From Acidobacteriota bacterium (lineage in GTDB: Bacteria; Acidobacteriota; Terriglobia; Terriglobales; SCQP01): a stretch of 64,000 bases of DNA. Positions 32,142-40,427 of this stretch are shown piece by piece (the stretch's first letter is position 1; every line of letters starts with the position of its first letter). The stretch lies in the NCBI GenBank assembly GCA_004299485.1, contig SCQP01000001.1, positions 310,001 through 374,000 on the forward strand, written 5' to 3'. Made by a program: the position numbers and the translations under genes. A model generated the notes under the pieces. It was not told the DNA's origin and made no database searches. It saw nothing but the letters and a program-made list of their open reading frames with translations.

Positions 32142-34742
32142 ATGCCGGAATGGACGACGGCGCTGTGGTTGCGGCTGAAGGCGCTGCGGCGCCGGCACGC
32201 GCTTGACCGTGACTTGCGCGACGAACTCGAATTTCACCGCGCCATGCGGGCAGAACAGCCGGGCTACCGCTTCGGCAACGACGTGCTCGCGCAGGAAGCC
32301 AGCCGCGAGTTGTGGACGTTCGCGGGGCTGGAGTCGGTGCTGCGCGATGTGCGCTACGCCGGGCGGCAGATTCGGCGCAGCTCGGGATTCGCGGCGGTGG
32401 CGATCCTGACGCTGGCGCTGGGGCTGGGAGCGACGACGGCGATTTTTTCGGTGGTGAACGGCGTGCTCCTGCAGCCGCTGGCCTACCGCAATCCAAAGCA
32501 ACTGGTGGCGCTGGAGCTGTACGTGCCTAAGCTGGCGAAGACGTTTCCGACCCTGCCGATTGCGCCGGCCGACTTCCTGGCCTGGTCGCAGGCCAAAACG
32601 CTGGCGGGGATCGCCGAAGTTGACGGCGGCGAGCAGGTAAACCTGACCGGGGCGGGCCGTCCGGCGCTGCTCGATGCCGACGGGGTGAGCGCCAATCTGT
32701 TTCGGGTGCTGGGCGTCACGCCCGAGCTGGGCCCGGGATTTTCGCAGCACGCGGATCAGGCCGGATACGGCCACGAGGTGGTGCTGACGAACGCGCTTTG
32801 GCGGAGCAGGTTTCATGCCGATGCGGGCATCGTGGGGCGCGGTATCGCGCTGAATGGCGCGAGCTACACAGTCGTGGGGGTTTTGCCCGCGGCGTTTCAC
32901 TTTCCGGCGTTCGACAATCTGATCAGGATGCAGATGCCGGGGCCGAAAGCGGCGCTATTTGTGCCCTTCGTGATCACGCAAGAAAATTTGCACGGGAACG
33001 GACTGGCGGCGATTGCGCGGCTCAAGCCCGGAGTGAGCGAAGCGGAAGCCGTGGCGGAACTGAACAGCATCGTGCAGCGGGAACCGAACCTTGGTGCGGC
33101 GCATGCGACCACGATCCTGACGCCGCTGCGGAGCATGATTGCGCACGCCTGGCGGCGCGCGCTGTGGATGCTGCTGGCGGCAGTGCTGGCGGTGCTGCTG
33201 CTGATTTGCGTGAATCTGGCGAATCTGGCGCTGACGCGGGCGAGCGCGCGGCAGCCGGAAGCGGCGATCCGCAGCGCGCTCGGGGCCAGCCGCGGACGGT
33301 TGCTGCGGCAGGCGCTGATCGAATCGCTGCTGCTGGGGCTGGCGGGCGGGGCTCTGGGCGTAGCGCTGGCGGCCGGGGGGTTCCAGGCGCTGCTGGCGCT
33401 GGCGCCGGCGGGTATGCCGCGGACCGCAAATATTCATTTGGGCGGCACGGTACTACTGGTGACGCTCGGCGCATCGTTGTTGGCGGGTTTGCTGGCCGGA
33501 GTGCTACCGGCATGGCGGATGGCGCAAGGCAATCCGCAGGAGGCTCTGCGTGCAAGCAGTGCGCGCGCGGGCGAGAGCGGTGCGCGGCTGCGGCTGCGCG
33601 GACTGCTGGTAGGCGGGGGGACGGCGCTGAGCACCGTGCTGCTGATCGGCGCGGGGCTGCTGCTGACGAGCTTTACGCGGCTCGCCAATGCGCCCACGGG
33701 ATTTGCGGTCGAGCAGGTGCTGACCGCAAACCTGCAGTTGCCAACCGCGGACTACGGCAACGGTGCGCAGAAGCGCGCCTTCTGGAACAAGGCAATGGCG
33801 GAAGCGGCCAAGCTGCCGGGCGTGCAGGCTGCGGCGGCGACCACCTTTTTGCCGCTGAGCGGAACAATCAACGACAACGGCGTCTGGACGGGCGCGCCCG
33901 CACCAGGCCCGCCGCGACTGTTCGCGAGCTACCGGCCGGTGAGTCCGGAGTTTTTTCACCTGCTGGGTATTTCGCTGATCGAGGGCCGGGAGTTGACGGC
34001 TGCGGATGCGGGCAGCGATGCGGTGGTCATCTCCCAAGCTGCAGCGCAGGAGATTTGGCCGGGGCTTGATCCGATTGGGCAGCGGTTTGACGTGAGACGA
34101 GGATTTACGGGCTATCGTGTAGTCGGCGTGGTGGCCAACACGCGGGCGGTCAGCCTCGCCGCGGGACTGTCGGCAGTGATTTATCAGCCATTCAAGGGCT
34201 ACCTGTCGAGCTCACTGCTGCTGCGCACGGCGCTGCCGGCCGCCACGATTGCGCCCGAGCTGCGGCGGGCGCTGGCGGAGGTGGACCAGGGCGTGGCCGT
34301 GCCACCGCTGCGCAGCATGGGCGCGATTGTGGCGGCCTCGCTGGCGCCGCGCCGTTTTGGATTGCTGCTGATGGCGCTGTTCGCCGGGGCGGCGCTGCTG
34401 CTGGCGTGCCTGGGGATTTATGGCGTGGTCTCCTACAGCGTGGTGCAGCGCAAGCGCGAAGTCGGGATGCGGATGGCGCTGGGTGCGCAGCGCGGGGCGG
34501 TGGTGCGGATGATGATCGGCCAGGGGATCCGGCCGGCGCTGATTGGGCTGGGCGTGGGACTGCTCGCAGCGGCCGGCCTGGCGCGCGTGCTGGCGAGTGT
34601 GCTGTACGGCGTGGCGCCCGATGATCCGCGGACGTTTGCCGCGGTTGCGGCGATGCTGGCGGCGGTGGCACTGCTGAGCTGCTGGGTTCCGGCGGGGCGG
34701 GCGGCGCGGGTTGATCCCGCCGTGGCGCTGCGGCAGGATTAA
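32142..34742 (+). CDS. ADOP-type ABC transporter permease (MacB/FtsX-like, duplicated)
   Basis: 866 residues. The N-terminal cytoplasmic segment is typical of ADOP (RRHALDRDLRDELEFHRAMR). It is followed by two FtsX-MacB modules: a first membrane helix FAAVAILTLALGLGATTAIFS and a periplasmic MacB-PCD domain, then a helix block near residue 350 and again near residue 740 (KREVGMRMALGAQRGAVVRMM). No ATPase gene is adjacent, as usual for orphan permeases. The substrate is unknown; efflux or lipoprotein-like transport is the family role. Controlled by the upstream PadR gene. Confidence 0.9.
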   Translation: MPEWTTALWLRLKALRRRHALDRDLRDELEFHRAMRAEQPGYRFGNDVLAQEASRELWTFAGLESVLRDVRYAGRQIRRSSGFAAVAILTLALGLGATTAIFSVVNGVLLQPLAYRNPKQLVALELYVPKLAKTFPTLPIAPADFLAWSQAKTLAGIAEVDGGEQVNLTGAGRPALLDADGVSANLFRVLGVTPELGPGFSQHADQAGYGHEVVLTNALWRSRFHADAGIVGRGIALNGASYTVVGVLPAAFHFPAFDNLIRMQMPGPKAALFVPFVITQENLHGNGLAAIARLKPGVSEAEAVAELNSIVQREPNLGAAHATTILTPLRSMIAHAWRRALWMLLAAVLAVLLLICVNLANLALTRASARQPEAAIRSALGASRGRLLRQALIESLLLGLAGGALGVALAAGGFQALLALAPAGMPRTANIHLGGTVLLVTLGASLLAGLLAGVLPAWRMAQGNPQEALRASSARAGESGARLRLRGLLVGGGTALSTVLLIGAGLLLTSFTRLANAPTGFAVEQVLTANLQLPTADYGNGAQKRAFWNKAMAEAAKLPGVQAAAATTFLPLSGTINDNGVWTGAPAPGPPRLFASYRPVSPEFFHLLGISLIEGRELTAADAGSDAVVISQAAAQEIWPGLDPIGQRFDVRRGFTGYRVVGVVANTRAVSLAAGLSAVIYQPFKGYLSSSLLLRTALPAATIAPELRRALAEVDQGVAVPPLRSMGAIVAASLAPRRFGLLLMALFAGAALLLACLGIYGVVSYSVVQRKREVGMRMALGAQRGAVVRMMIGQGIRPALIGLGVGLLAAAGLARVLASVLYGVAPDDPRTFAAVAAMLAAVALLSCWVPAGRAARVDPAVALRQD

Positions 34743-34771
34743 CATGCTACACTGCTTGGGACGCTGAATAT

Positions 34772-34787
34772 CACACGGGCTCGTGTG
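34772..34787 (+). other. Small hairpin downstream of the ADOP gene
   Basis: CACACG-GGCT-CGTGTG, a perfect 6-bp stem 29 bases after the ADOP stop. No T-run follows. The rest of the 142-base gap to the helicase start has no gene and probably holds the helicase promoter and leader. Confidence 0.5.
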
Positions 34788-34884
34788 GTGTGGTGCCCTT
34801 CGCCCTTCCAGGTTCAGGAATTCCCCGCCTTCGTTCGATTTTCCGTTTGGCTTGGCGTACATTCGCAGGGAAAGTTCTGACTTC

Positions 34885-36213
34885 ATGAGCACCTTTACCG
34901 AGCTGGCGCTGGCGCCGGCGATTCTTGACCGCCTCGCGGCGGCCCAATTCTCAACCCCCACTCCGGTGCAGGCGGCGGCGCTGCCACCGGCGCTCGCCGG
35001 CCAGGACGTGCTGGCCACGGCGCAAACCGGCACCGGCAAAACGCTGGCGTTTTTGCTGCCGATACTCCAGCACTTGCTGCCAGGAGCCAGCGCCGCGCGG
35101 CCGCACGGCTTGCAGGCGCTGGTGCTCACCCCCACGCGCGAGCTGGCGATGCAGATCGTCGCGCAGTACGAGCTGTTGCGGCCGCGCGGGCTGCCGCCGG
35201 CGGCGCTGCTGGTGGGCGGCATGAACGAGCGTCCGCAACTCGCGGCGCTGCCGCCGCGCGGCCACGCACGCCTCGCGGTGGCGACGCCCGGGCGCCTCGA
35301 AGACTTTCTGCAGCGCAAGCTCGTCTCGCTCACCGGCATTAGCGTGCTGGTGCTCGATGAAGCCGACCGCATGCTCGATGTCGGCTTTCTGCCGGCGATC
35401 CGGCGCATTGTGGCGGCGGCGCCGCGCGAACGGCAAACGCTGTGCTTTTCCGCCACCATGCCGCCCGAGGTCGAGGAGCTGGCGCGGGCGGCCATGCGCA
35501 AGCCGCAGCGGCTGGCGCTGGGGTCGGTCGGCAAGCCCGTGCCTTCGATTCAGCTCGATGCCTACGAACTCGGCGATGGCCAGAAACTCAGTCAGCTGCA
35601 GGACCTGCTGCGGCGCGAGCGGGGGCGCTGCCTGGTCTTTGCGCGCACCAAGCACGGCGTCGACCGGCTGGCAAAAACGCTGGTGCGCGACGGCTTTGCC
35701 GTGGCGGTGATCCACGGCAATCGCTCGCAGGCGCAGCGCACCAAGGCGCTGGCCGGATTCCAGGGCGGGCAGTTTCAAATCCTGGTGGCCACCGACGTTG
35801 CCGCACGCGGCATTCACGTGGATGATGTAGCGCACGTCATCAACTACGACCTGCCCGAAGTCGCCGACGACTTCGTCCACCGCGTTGGCCGCACCGGCCG
35901 CGCCGGCGGCAGCGGCCGCGCCAGCACCTTCGTTACCCCTGGCCAGCGCGCCGACCTGCAGCGGATGGAAAAGCAGTTGGGCATCCGCCTGCAACGCTGC
36001 ACCGTCACGGCGGCGCCGGCCGTGCCCACGCCCCTCAAGCCGGCAGCAGCGGGAAGCCCTCTTGCGCGGCCGCGGCCCGCAGCCGCTCGTCGAGACAAAC
36101 GAACGGCAAGAGGTCCGCACGAGTGGGTGAAGCAACGAGGGCGGCGGCAAGCTGGATCGCATCGGCCGCGCGCAACGCGTGCTGCCGCAACAATCGAACG
36201 GCCAAACCTTTGA
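34885..36213 (+). CDS. DEAD-box RNA helicase with an unusual C-terminal tail
   Basis: 442 residues. The core is complete: Q-motif FSTPTPVQ, AQTGTGKT, PTRELAMQ, VLDEADRMLD, FSATMP, RGIHVDDVAHVINYD and HRVGRTGR. The family is RhlE-like, an ATP-dependent RNA remodeller. The last ~60 residues (from about position 36035) are read from the opposite strand of a broken vapC gene and look random and Arg-rich. The original C-terminus seems lost and replaced by read-through. The start at 34885 precedes STFTELALAPAILD; the upstream frame has no helicase character. Confidence 0.88.
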   Translation: MSTFTELALAPAILDRLAAAQFSTPTPVQAAALPPALAGQDVLATAQTGTGKTLAFLLPILQHLLPGASAARPHGLQALVLTPTRELAMQIVAQYELLRPRGLPPAALLVGGMNERPQLAALPPRGHARLAVATPGRLEDFLQRKLVSLTGISVLVLDEADRMLDVGFLPAIRRIVAAAPRERQTLCFSATMPPEVEELARAAMRKPQRLALGSVGKPVPSIQLDAYELGDGQKLSQLQDLLRRERGRCLVFARTKHGVDRLAKTLVRDGFAVAVIHGNRSQAQRTKALAGFQGGQFQILVATDVAARGIHVDDVAHVINYDLPEVADDFVHRVGRTGRAGGSGRASTFVTPGQRADLQRMEKQLGIRLQRCTVTAAPAVPTPLKPAAAGSPLARPRPAAARRDKRTARGPHEWVKQRGRRQAGSHRPRATRAAATIERPNL

Positions 36214-36504
36214 TCTCTTTGACTGGCGCGCGGCTGAGCTGGGGGCCCGATAGCCCCAGCCCAGCCGCGTGTCGCTGGGCGCTACCTGCCGCCAGCCGCG
36301 GCTGGCGCGATCCAGGCTCTAGCTCAGCGCCATAAAATCCGCTCCACGCGGGCATTCGCGCTCCAGCCGTGCCAGCGCGGAAGCGCATTCGACCTCCGTC
36401 GCCCACCAAACTGCGATGTCTTCCTCGGGCAGGCCTCAGAGTTCCGCCGACTGATGCTGATCCACGAGCAACGGCACGAGAGCGGAACTGTCCCAAAATC
36501 TCAT
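36035..36504 (-). pseudogene. Broken VapC-like PIN toxin
   Basis: It begins MRFWDSSALVPLLVDQ, overlapping the Phd stop (ATGA). It hits a TGA after ~22 codons, then continues in another frame (VWWATEVECASALARLERE). It is cut by a second stop and a GC-rich hairpin (36231-36267), and ends in a third segment with VRLLRQHALRAADAIQLAAAL and CLDERLRAA. The order and wording match the intact paralogue at 37157-37585. At least two frame changes and an insertion make it non-functional. Its 3' half is overlapped by the convergent helicase gene. Confidence 0.82.
36231..36267. repeat. Family E hairpin inserted in the broken vapC
   Basis: Near-perfect 14-bp stem: CGGCTGAGCTGGGG pairs with CCCCAGCCCAGCCG with one mismatch, around a 9-base loop. 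It sits between toxin segments that align to neighbouring positions in the intact paralogue. The stem core GCTGGGG/CCCCAGC is shared with families B and D. Confidence 0.75.
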
Positions 36505-36797
36505 CGGTTCTCCTCGCGCTCATCGAGAAGCGCCCGCAGCAGCGATCCCGGCTCCGGCAGTTTGGGAAGCGGACGCGTATAGAAGTCGTGAGGCAACGGC
36601 TCGCGCGCCGGTAGCAGCACGCCCCGCCGCTCCAGGTCCGCAATCCGCGCATCTTGCTCCGCTGCCGCGCTGAACGCCGCCGCATCGAGGCGCGCCACCG
36701 GACGGCCCCGGTCGGTGATCAGCACCGGACCGCTGCGCAGCCCATCAATGAGCTTGCTCAGGTTGTTTTTGGCCTCCGTAATGCTCGCCGTTTTCAT
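36501..36797 (-). CDS. Phd/YefM-type antitoxin (partner toxin broken)
   Basis: 98 residues: MKTASITEAKNNLSKLIDGL, then VLITDRGRPVARL, a clear Phd fold. It is paralogous to the divergent antitoxin at 36867. Its own toxin gene downstream is disrupted, so it may survive as a regulator or anti-toxin against the neighbouring, related PIN protein. The C-terminal tail DFYTRPLPKLPEPGSLLRAL is intact. Confidence 0.85.
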   Translation of the reverse strand: MKTASITEAKNNLSKLIDGLRSGPVLITDRGRPVARLDAAAFSAAAEQDARIADLERRGVLLPAREPLPHDFYTRPLPKLPEPGSLLRALLDEREENR

Positions 36798-36866
36798 TAA
36801 GCTATTTTGGCTTGGTTAGACTTGGGGCGGCCTAGTGGCGCCCAGCGAAAAGGCTACAATAGCCAG

Positions 36867-37160
36867 ATGAAGCGCGCGAGCATTTCCGAGGCTAAAAACA
36901 ACCTCAGCGCCCTGATCGACGGGCTGCGTTCCGGCAACGGGGTGCTGATCACCGACCGGGGGCGCCCGGTGGCGCGGCTGGAACCGGTGCGGGCCGGCGA
37001 CCTTAGCGAGGATGAAGCTTTGGCGGCGTTAGTCCGCGATGGCCTGGTCACGCCACGCAAGCATGCACCTTCCGAAACGTGGCTGCGCGAGCCTCCGATC
37101 AAGGTGGCGGGGGTTGACCTGACCGCTGCGCTGCTGGAGGAGAGGCGCGAGGGCAGGTGA
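36867..37160 (+). CDS. Phd/YefM-type antitoxin
   Basis: 97 residues: MKRASISEAKNNLSALIDGL, VLITDRGRPVARLEPV. It is paralogous and divergent to 36501-36797. TACAAT ends 6 bases before the ATG. The start at 36867 is chosen over a longer frame because it matches the paralogue. It overlaps the PIN gene (GTGA). Confidence 0.87.
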   Translation: MKRASISEAKNNLSALIDGLRSGNGVLITDRGRPVARLEPVRAGDLSEDEALAALVRDGLVTPRKHAPSETWLREPPIKVAGVDLTAALLEERREGR

Positions 37161-37585
37161 GATTCTGGGACGCATCCGCGCTGTCGCCTCTGATTGTTAC
37201 CGACGTGTTCACCGCGCGGGCCGAAGCGTTGATGCACCAGGATGAGGGCATGATGGTCTGGTGGGGCAGCCGCGTCGAGTGCGCCAGCTCGCTGGCGCGG
37301 CGGGAACGCGAGGGACGGTTGGCAGCGGCCGAGAGCGAAGCTTCCTGGCGCCGCCTCGAACGCATGGTGGTCACGTGGAACGAGGTCGCACCCAATGACG
37401 ACCTGCGCGCCGAATCCGTGCGGTTGCTGCGTCGTCATAGCTTGCGGGCGGCGGATGCGCTGCAGCTCGCGGCCGCGGTACTCGCTGCCAAAACCCGCCC
37501 ACAGCCGCTCGACTTCGTCACCTTTGACGAGCGACTCGCGGACGCCGCGCGCGAGGAAGGTTTCCGAATTCAGGGAATTCGCTGA
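37157..37585 (+). CDS. PIN-domain toxin (VapC-like) paired with Phd
   Basis: 142 residues, GTG start inside GTGA. The PIN acids are FWDASALSPLI (Asp), RVECASSLAR (Glu), LRAADALQLAAA (Asp) and FVTFDERLADAA (Asp). It is the intact counterpart of the broken gene at 36035-36504. The nuo promoter begins 7 bases after its stop. Confidence 0.87.
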   Translation: MRFWDASALSPLIVTDVFTARAEALMHQDEGMMVWWGSRVECASSLARREREGRLAAAESEASWRRLERMVVTWNEVAPNDDLRAESVRLLRRHSLRAADALQLAAAVLAAKTRPQPLDFVTFDERLADAAREEGFRIQGIR

Positions 37586-37591
37586 GATTTA

Positions 37592-37621
37592 TTGACAGGG
37601 TGGCGGGGGTGCCTTTATAGT
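37592..37621 (+). promoter_or_regulatory. Predicted promoter of the nuo operon
   Basis: TTGACA, an 18-base spacer and TATAGT, 25 bases upstream of the first nuoA ATG. This is one of the best promoter matches in the window and fits a highly expressed respiratory operon. Confidence 0.7.
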
Positions 37622-37646
37622 CGGAAGTTCCGCACCGCCTACACCG

Positions 37647-38039
37647 ATGCCTCCGTCCTACATGGCCAGCTATCTGCCGATCCTGATCCAGCTTGTGCTG
37701 GCGATCGGGCTGGCGTCGATCATCATCACGCTGTCGTACCTGATCGGCCAGCACAAGCGCACGGCGGTGAAGGGCGGAGCCTATGAATGCGGCATCACGC
37801 CGGTGGGTGATGCCGAGCACCGCTTTTCGGTGAAGTTCTACCTGGTGGCGATCATCTTTATTTTGTTCGACATTGAGGCCGTATTCCTGATTCCCTGGGC
37901 GATTGAGATGAAGAAGCTGAAGCTGTTCGGCTTCTTCGAGATGCTGGTGTACGTGGCCATCGTACTGGCCGGGTTCTACTACATCTGGACCAAGGGCGTG
38001 ATCGACTGGAACCGGCCGGAGCGAGCCTCAGAAGATTAA
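37647..38039 (+). CDS. nuoA: NADH-quinone oxidoreductase subunit A
   Basis: 130 residues with three membrane helices. It has the conserved block YECGITPVGDAEHRFSVKFY followed by FILFDIEAVFLIPWAI. It is part of the membrane arm of complex I near the quinone site. A second ATG at 37662 (MASYLPILIQ) is also possible. The stop shares one base with the nuoC start; nuoB, which normally comes between, is absent. Confidence 0.95.
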   Translation: MPPSYMASYLPILIQLVLAIGLASIIITLSYLIGQHKRTAVKGGAYECGITPVGDAEHRFSVKFYLVAIIFILFDIEAVFLIPWAIEMKKLKLFGFFEMLVYVAIVLAGFYYIWTKGVIDWNRPERASED

Positions 38040-38419
38040 TGAACGAACAGGCCACCATCACCACCACCCCCGGCGAGTGGCGTGCCCTCGCCGAGCGTCT
38101 GCGCGGCGAGGGATTCGATCAGCTCTGCGATCTGACCTGCGTGGACTGGTATCCGGAAGCGGACCGGTTCGAGGTCGTCTGCCAGCTTCACAACACCAGG
38201 ACCTTCCAGTGGCAGCGAATCAAGACGCGCTGCGGCGAAGCCAACCCACCGGCGACGCTGGCGACAATTTGGCCGTCGGCGAACTGGTTTGAGCGCGAGG
38301 TGTTCGATCTGTTTGGGGTGCGGTTTGTGGGGCATCCGGATTTGACGCGGATGATGCTGCCGGACGATTTCGAGGGGCATCCGCTGCGCAAGGATTATCC
38401 GGTGGAGGGCTACCGGTAA
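38039..38419 (+). CDS. nuoC: NADH-quinone oxidoreductase subunit C
   Basis: 126 residues, shorter than the usual 150-200 because the N-terminal extension is small. The core 30-kDa subunit motifs are present: CDLTCVDWYPEADRFEVV, ANWFEREVFDLFGVRFVGHP and KDYPVEGYR. It is a hydrophilic subunit of the Q-module that packs against NuoD and NuoB. It overlaps nuoA by one base. Confidence 0.93.
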   Translation: MNEQATITTTPGEWRALAERLRGEGFDQLCDLTCVDWYPEADRFEVVCQLHNTRTFQWQRIKTRCGEANPPATLATIWPSANWFEREVFDLFGVRFVGHPDLTRMMLPDDFEGHPLRKDYPVEGYR

Positions 38420-38421
38420 CC

Positions 38422-38622
38422 ATGGCGACCACCTTCGAGCCTGTGGCGGGTGAGCAGGGGCAGGATCGCTCCCGCAACCTGATCATGAACATGGGGCCGC
38501 AGCACCCGGCTTTTTATTGGCGCGGGTCCCTGCGCGGCGCCGCCGCGCGTCCCGCTTTTGCTCGCGTCGCCCTGGGGGCCCCTGAGCCCCAGGCCGGCGC
38601 TGCGCTGGAGGGTTGCTGCTAA
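38422..38622 (+). pseudogene. Duplicated nuoD start fused to a family B repeat (66-residue frame)
   Basis: The first 29 residues are identical to the NuoD N-terminus, but the DNA differs at nine positions, all synonymous (including Ser TCC versus AGC). After base 38507 the frame continues through a GC-rich family B repeat for 37 more residues and stops on the two bases before the true nuoD ATG. It starts at the normal distance after nuoC. It is either a partial duplication, a recombination scar between two nuoD alleles, or a small translated leader peptide. Confidence 0.8.
38508..38621 (+). repeat. Family B repeat between the two nuoD starts
   Basis: 114 bp aligning along its length to the two units beside the pirin gene. 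Hairpin 2 is CCTGGGG / CCCCAGG here versus GGTTGGGG / CCCCAACC there: the bases changed but the pairing is kept. Confidence 0.85.
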
Positions 38623-39833
38623 TGGCGACCACGTTTGAGCCGGTAGCGGGCGAGCAGGGGCAGGACCGCAGCCGCAACCTGATCATGAACATGGGGCCGC
38701 AGCACCCCTCCACGCATGGCGTGCTGCGCATGGTCCTGGAGCTGGATGGCGAGGTCATCGTCAAGGCGCGGCCCGACATCGGTTATCTGCATACCGGCAT
38801 TGAGAAATCGGCGGAGTCGAAGTTTTACCAGCAGGTCGTCACCCTCACCGACCGGATTGATTACCTGGCGCCGCTGTGCAACAACCTGGCCTACGTGCTG
38901 GCGGTGGAAAAGCTCCTGCAACTTGAAATTCCGCGGCGGGCGCAGTGGACGCGGGTGCTGCTGACGGAGCTGACGCGGCTCAACAGCCATCTGGTTTGGC
39001 TGGGCACGCACGCGCTCGACATCGGCGCCATGACGGTGTTCCTGTACTGCTTCCGCGAGCGCGAGGAGCTGCTGAAAATTTTCGAAATGTTCAGCGGGCA
39101 GCGGATGATGACCTCGTACTTCCGCGTGGGCGGGCTGGCGCTGGAGCCGCCGCTGGGCTGGGCGGAGCGGATCAACAAGTTTCTGGCGACCTTCCCCGGC
39201 CACATCGACGAATACGAAGCGCTGCTGACGAAGAACAACATCTGGGTCGGGCGCACCAAGGACATCGGCTATCTTTCGCCGGAGGATTGCATCGCCTGGG
39301 GCGTGACCGGCCCGTGCCTGCGGGCGGTGGGGCTGGCGAGCGATCTGCGCAAAACCTCGCCGTATTCGTCGTACGAAGAGTTTCAGTTTGACGTGCCCAC
39401 GCGCACCGAGGGCGATGTCTATGCCCGCTACCTGGTGCGCATTGCGGAAATGCGCGAGAGCGTGAAGATCATCCGGCAGGCGATTGACGGCATGCCGGAA
39501 GGCGCATGGAAGGTCGATGCGCCGGGCATTGTGCTGCCCGACCGCGACCAGATGAAGTACTCGATCGAGAGCCTCATCTACCACTTCAAGATCGTGACCG
39601 AAGGCTTCAAAGCGCCGCGCGGCGAGGCCTACCAGGCGATAGAAGGGCCGCGCGGCCAGATGGGCTATTACGTCGTTTCCGATGGCGGGCCGAAGCCGTA
39701 CCGCTGCCACATGCGTTCGGCGTCGTTCGCCAACTTGCAGGCGCTGCCCAAGATGATCGAGGGGCGGTTGCTGGCGGACGTAGTGGCGATTATCGGGAGC
39801 ATTGATATTGTGCTGGGGGATGTGGACCGGTGA
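38622..39833 (+). CDS. nuoD: NADH-quinone oxidoreductase subunit D
   Basis: 403 residues, the 49-kDa-type subunit forming the quinone pocket. Motifs include MGPQHPSTHGVLRMVLELDG, IGYLHTGIEKSAESKFYQQ, LNSHLVWLGTHALDIGA, KTSPYSSYEEFQFD and the end LADVVAIIGSIDIVLGDVDR. It works with NuoB, missing here. Its start shares bases with the stop of the upstream duplicate. The full-length frame is intact. Confidence 0.96.
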   Translation: MATTFEPVAGEQGQDRSRNLIMNMGPQHPSTHGVLRMVLELDGEVIVKARPDIGYLHTGIEKSAESKFYQQVVTLTDRIDYLAPLCNNLAYVLAVEKLLQLEIPRRAQWTRVLLTELTRLNSHLVWLGTHALDIGAMTVFLYCFREREELLKIFEMFSGQRMMTSYFRVGGLALEPPLGWAERINKFLATFPGHIDEYEALLTKNNIWVGRTKDIGYLSPEDCIAWGVTGPCLRAVGLASDLRKTSPYSSYEEFQFDVPTRTEGDVYARYLVRIAEMRESVKIIRQAIDGMPEGAWKVDAPGIVLPDRDQMKYSIESLIYHFKIVTEGFKAPRGEAYQAIEGPRGQMGYYVVSDGGPKPYRCHMRSASFANLQALPKMIEGRLLADVVAIIGSIDIVLGDVDR

Positions 39834-39849
39834 GGAAAACAGTGGCTAA

Positions 39850-39923
39850 TTGCCAGTGGCTAGTTGCTAGTGGGCGCCCGGCGTCCGCGCCTTTACTAGC
39901 CACTGATCACTAGCCACTGGCAA
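39850..39923. repeat. Long inverted repeat between nuoD and nuoE
   Basis: A perfect 15-bp stem (TTGCCAGTGGCTAGT at 39850-39864 with ACTAGCCACTGGCAA at 39909-39923). Further TAGTGGC/GCCACTA words sit inside, around the GC-rich core GGGCGCCCGGCGTCC. It lies in the only sizable intergenic gap of the operon (99 bases) and could fold in the mRNA. It is the same class as 10419-10500. Confidence 0.85.
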
Positions 39924-39932
39924 CTTTGAGCT

Positions 39933-40427
39933 ATGCCAACACCGTTTAGTCAAGGACTGGAGCAAAAATTCGCGGACCTCATGGGCCGGTATCCGGCGCG
40001 GCGGTCGGCGCTGGTGCCGATGCTGATGTACGCGCAGGATGAGCTGGGCTACCTGACGCCGGCGGCGATTGCCCGCATTGCGGAGCTGCTGGGCGAGAGC
40101 GAGATGGCGGTGCGCGAGGTGATTGGCTACTACTCCATGCTGCGCACGGAAAAAGCAGGCAAGTACCACGTGCAGGTGTGCACCAACATCAGTTGCCTGC
40201 TGCGCGGCGGCGAGGAGCTGTACGAGCATTGCCAGAAGCGGCTGGGGATCGGCAACAAGCAGACGGCCGCGGACGGGGTGTTTTCGCTGGAGGAAGTCGA
40301 ATGCCTGGGGGCATGCTCGTGGGCGCCGGCGGTGCAGATCAACTATGACTTTCATCAGGAGCTGACGCCGGAGCGGCTGGACCAGATACTCGATGCCTAT
40401 CGCGAGCGGGCGGTGCAGGGGGCATGA
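39933..40427 (+). CDS. nuoE: NADH-quinone oxidoreductase subunit E
   Basis: 164 residues, a thioredoxin-like 2Fe-2S protein. The cluster ligands are CTNISC (two Cys) and ECLGAC (two Cys). Residues 15-65 are helical (YPARRSALVPMLMYAQDELG). It belongs to the NADH-dehydrogenase module with NuoF and NuoG. It overlaps nuoF by 4 bases (ATGA). Confidence 0.94.
   Translation: MPTPFSQGLEQKFADLMGRYPARRSALVPMLMYAQDELGYLTPAAIARIAELLGESEMAVREVIGYYSMLRTEKAGKYHVQVCTNISCLLRGGEELYEHCQKRLGIGNKQTAADGVFSLEEVECLGACSWAPAVQINYDFHQELTPERLDQILDAYRERAVQGA

Noticed and set aside
36291-36306. Perfect 16-base palindrome GCCAGCCGCGGCTGGC as an operator
   Set aside because: It lies within the coding segment of the broken vapC (codons for RASRGW) and has no promoter near it.
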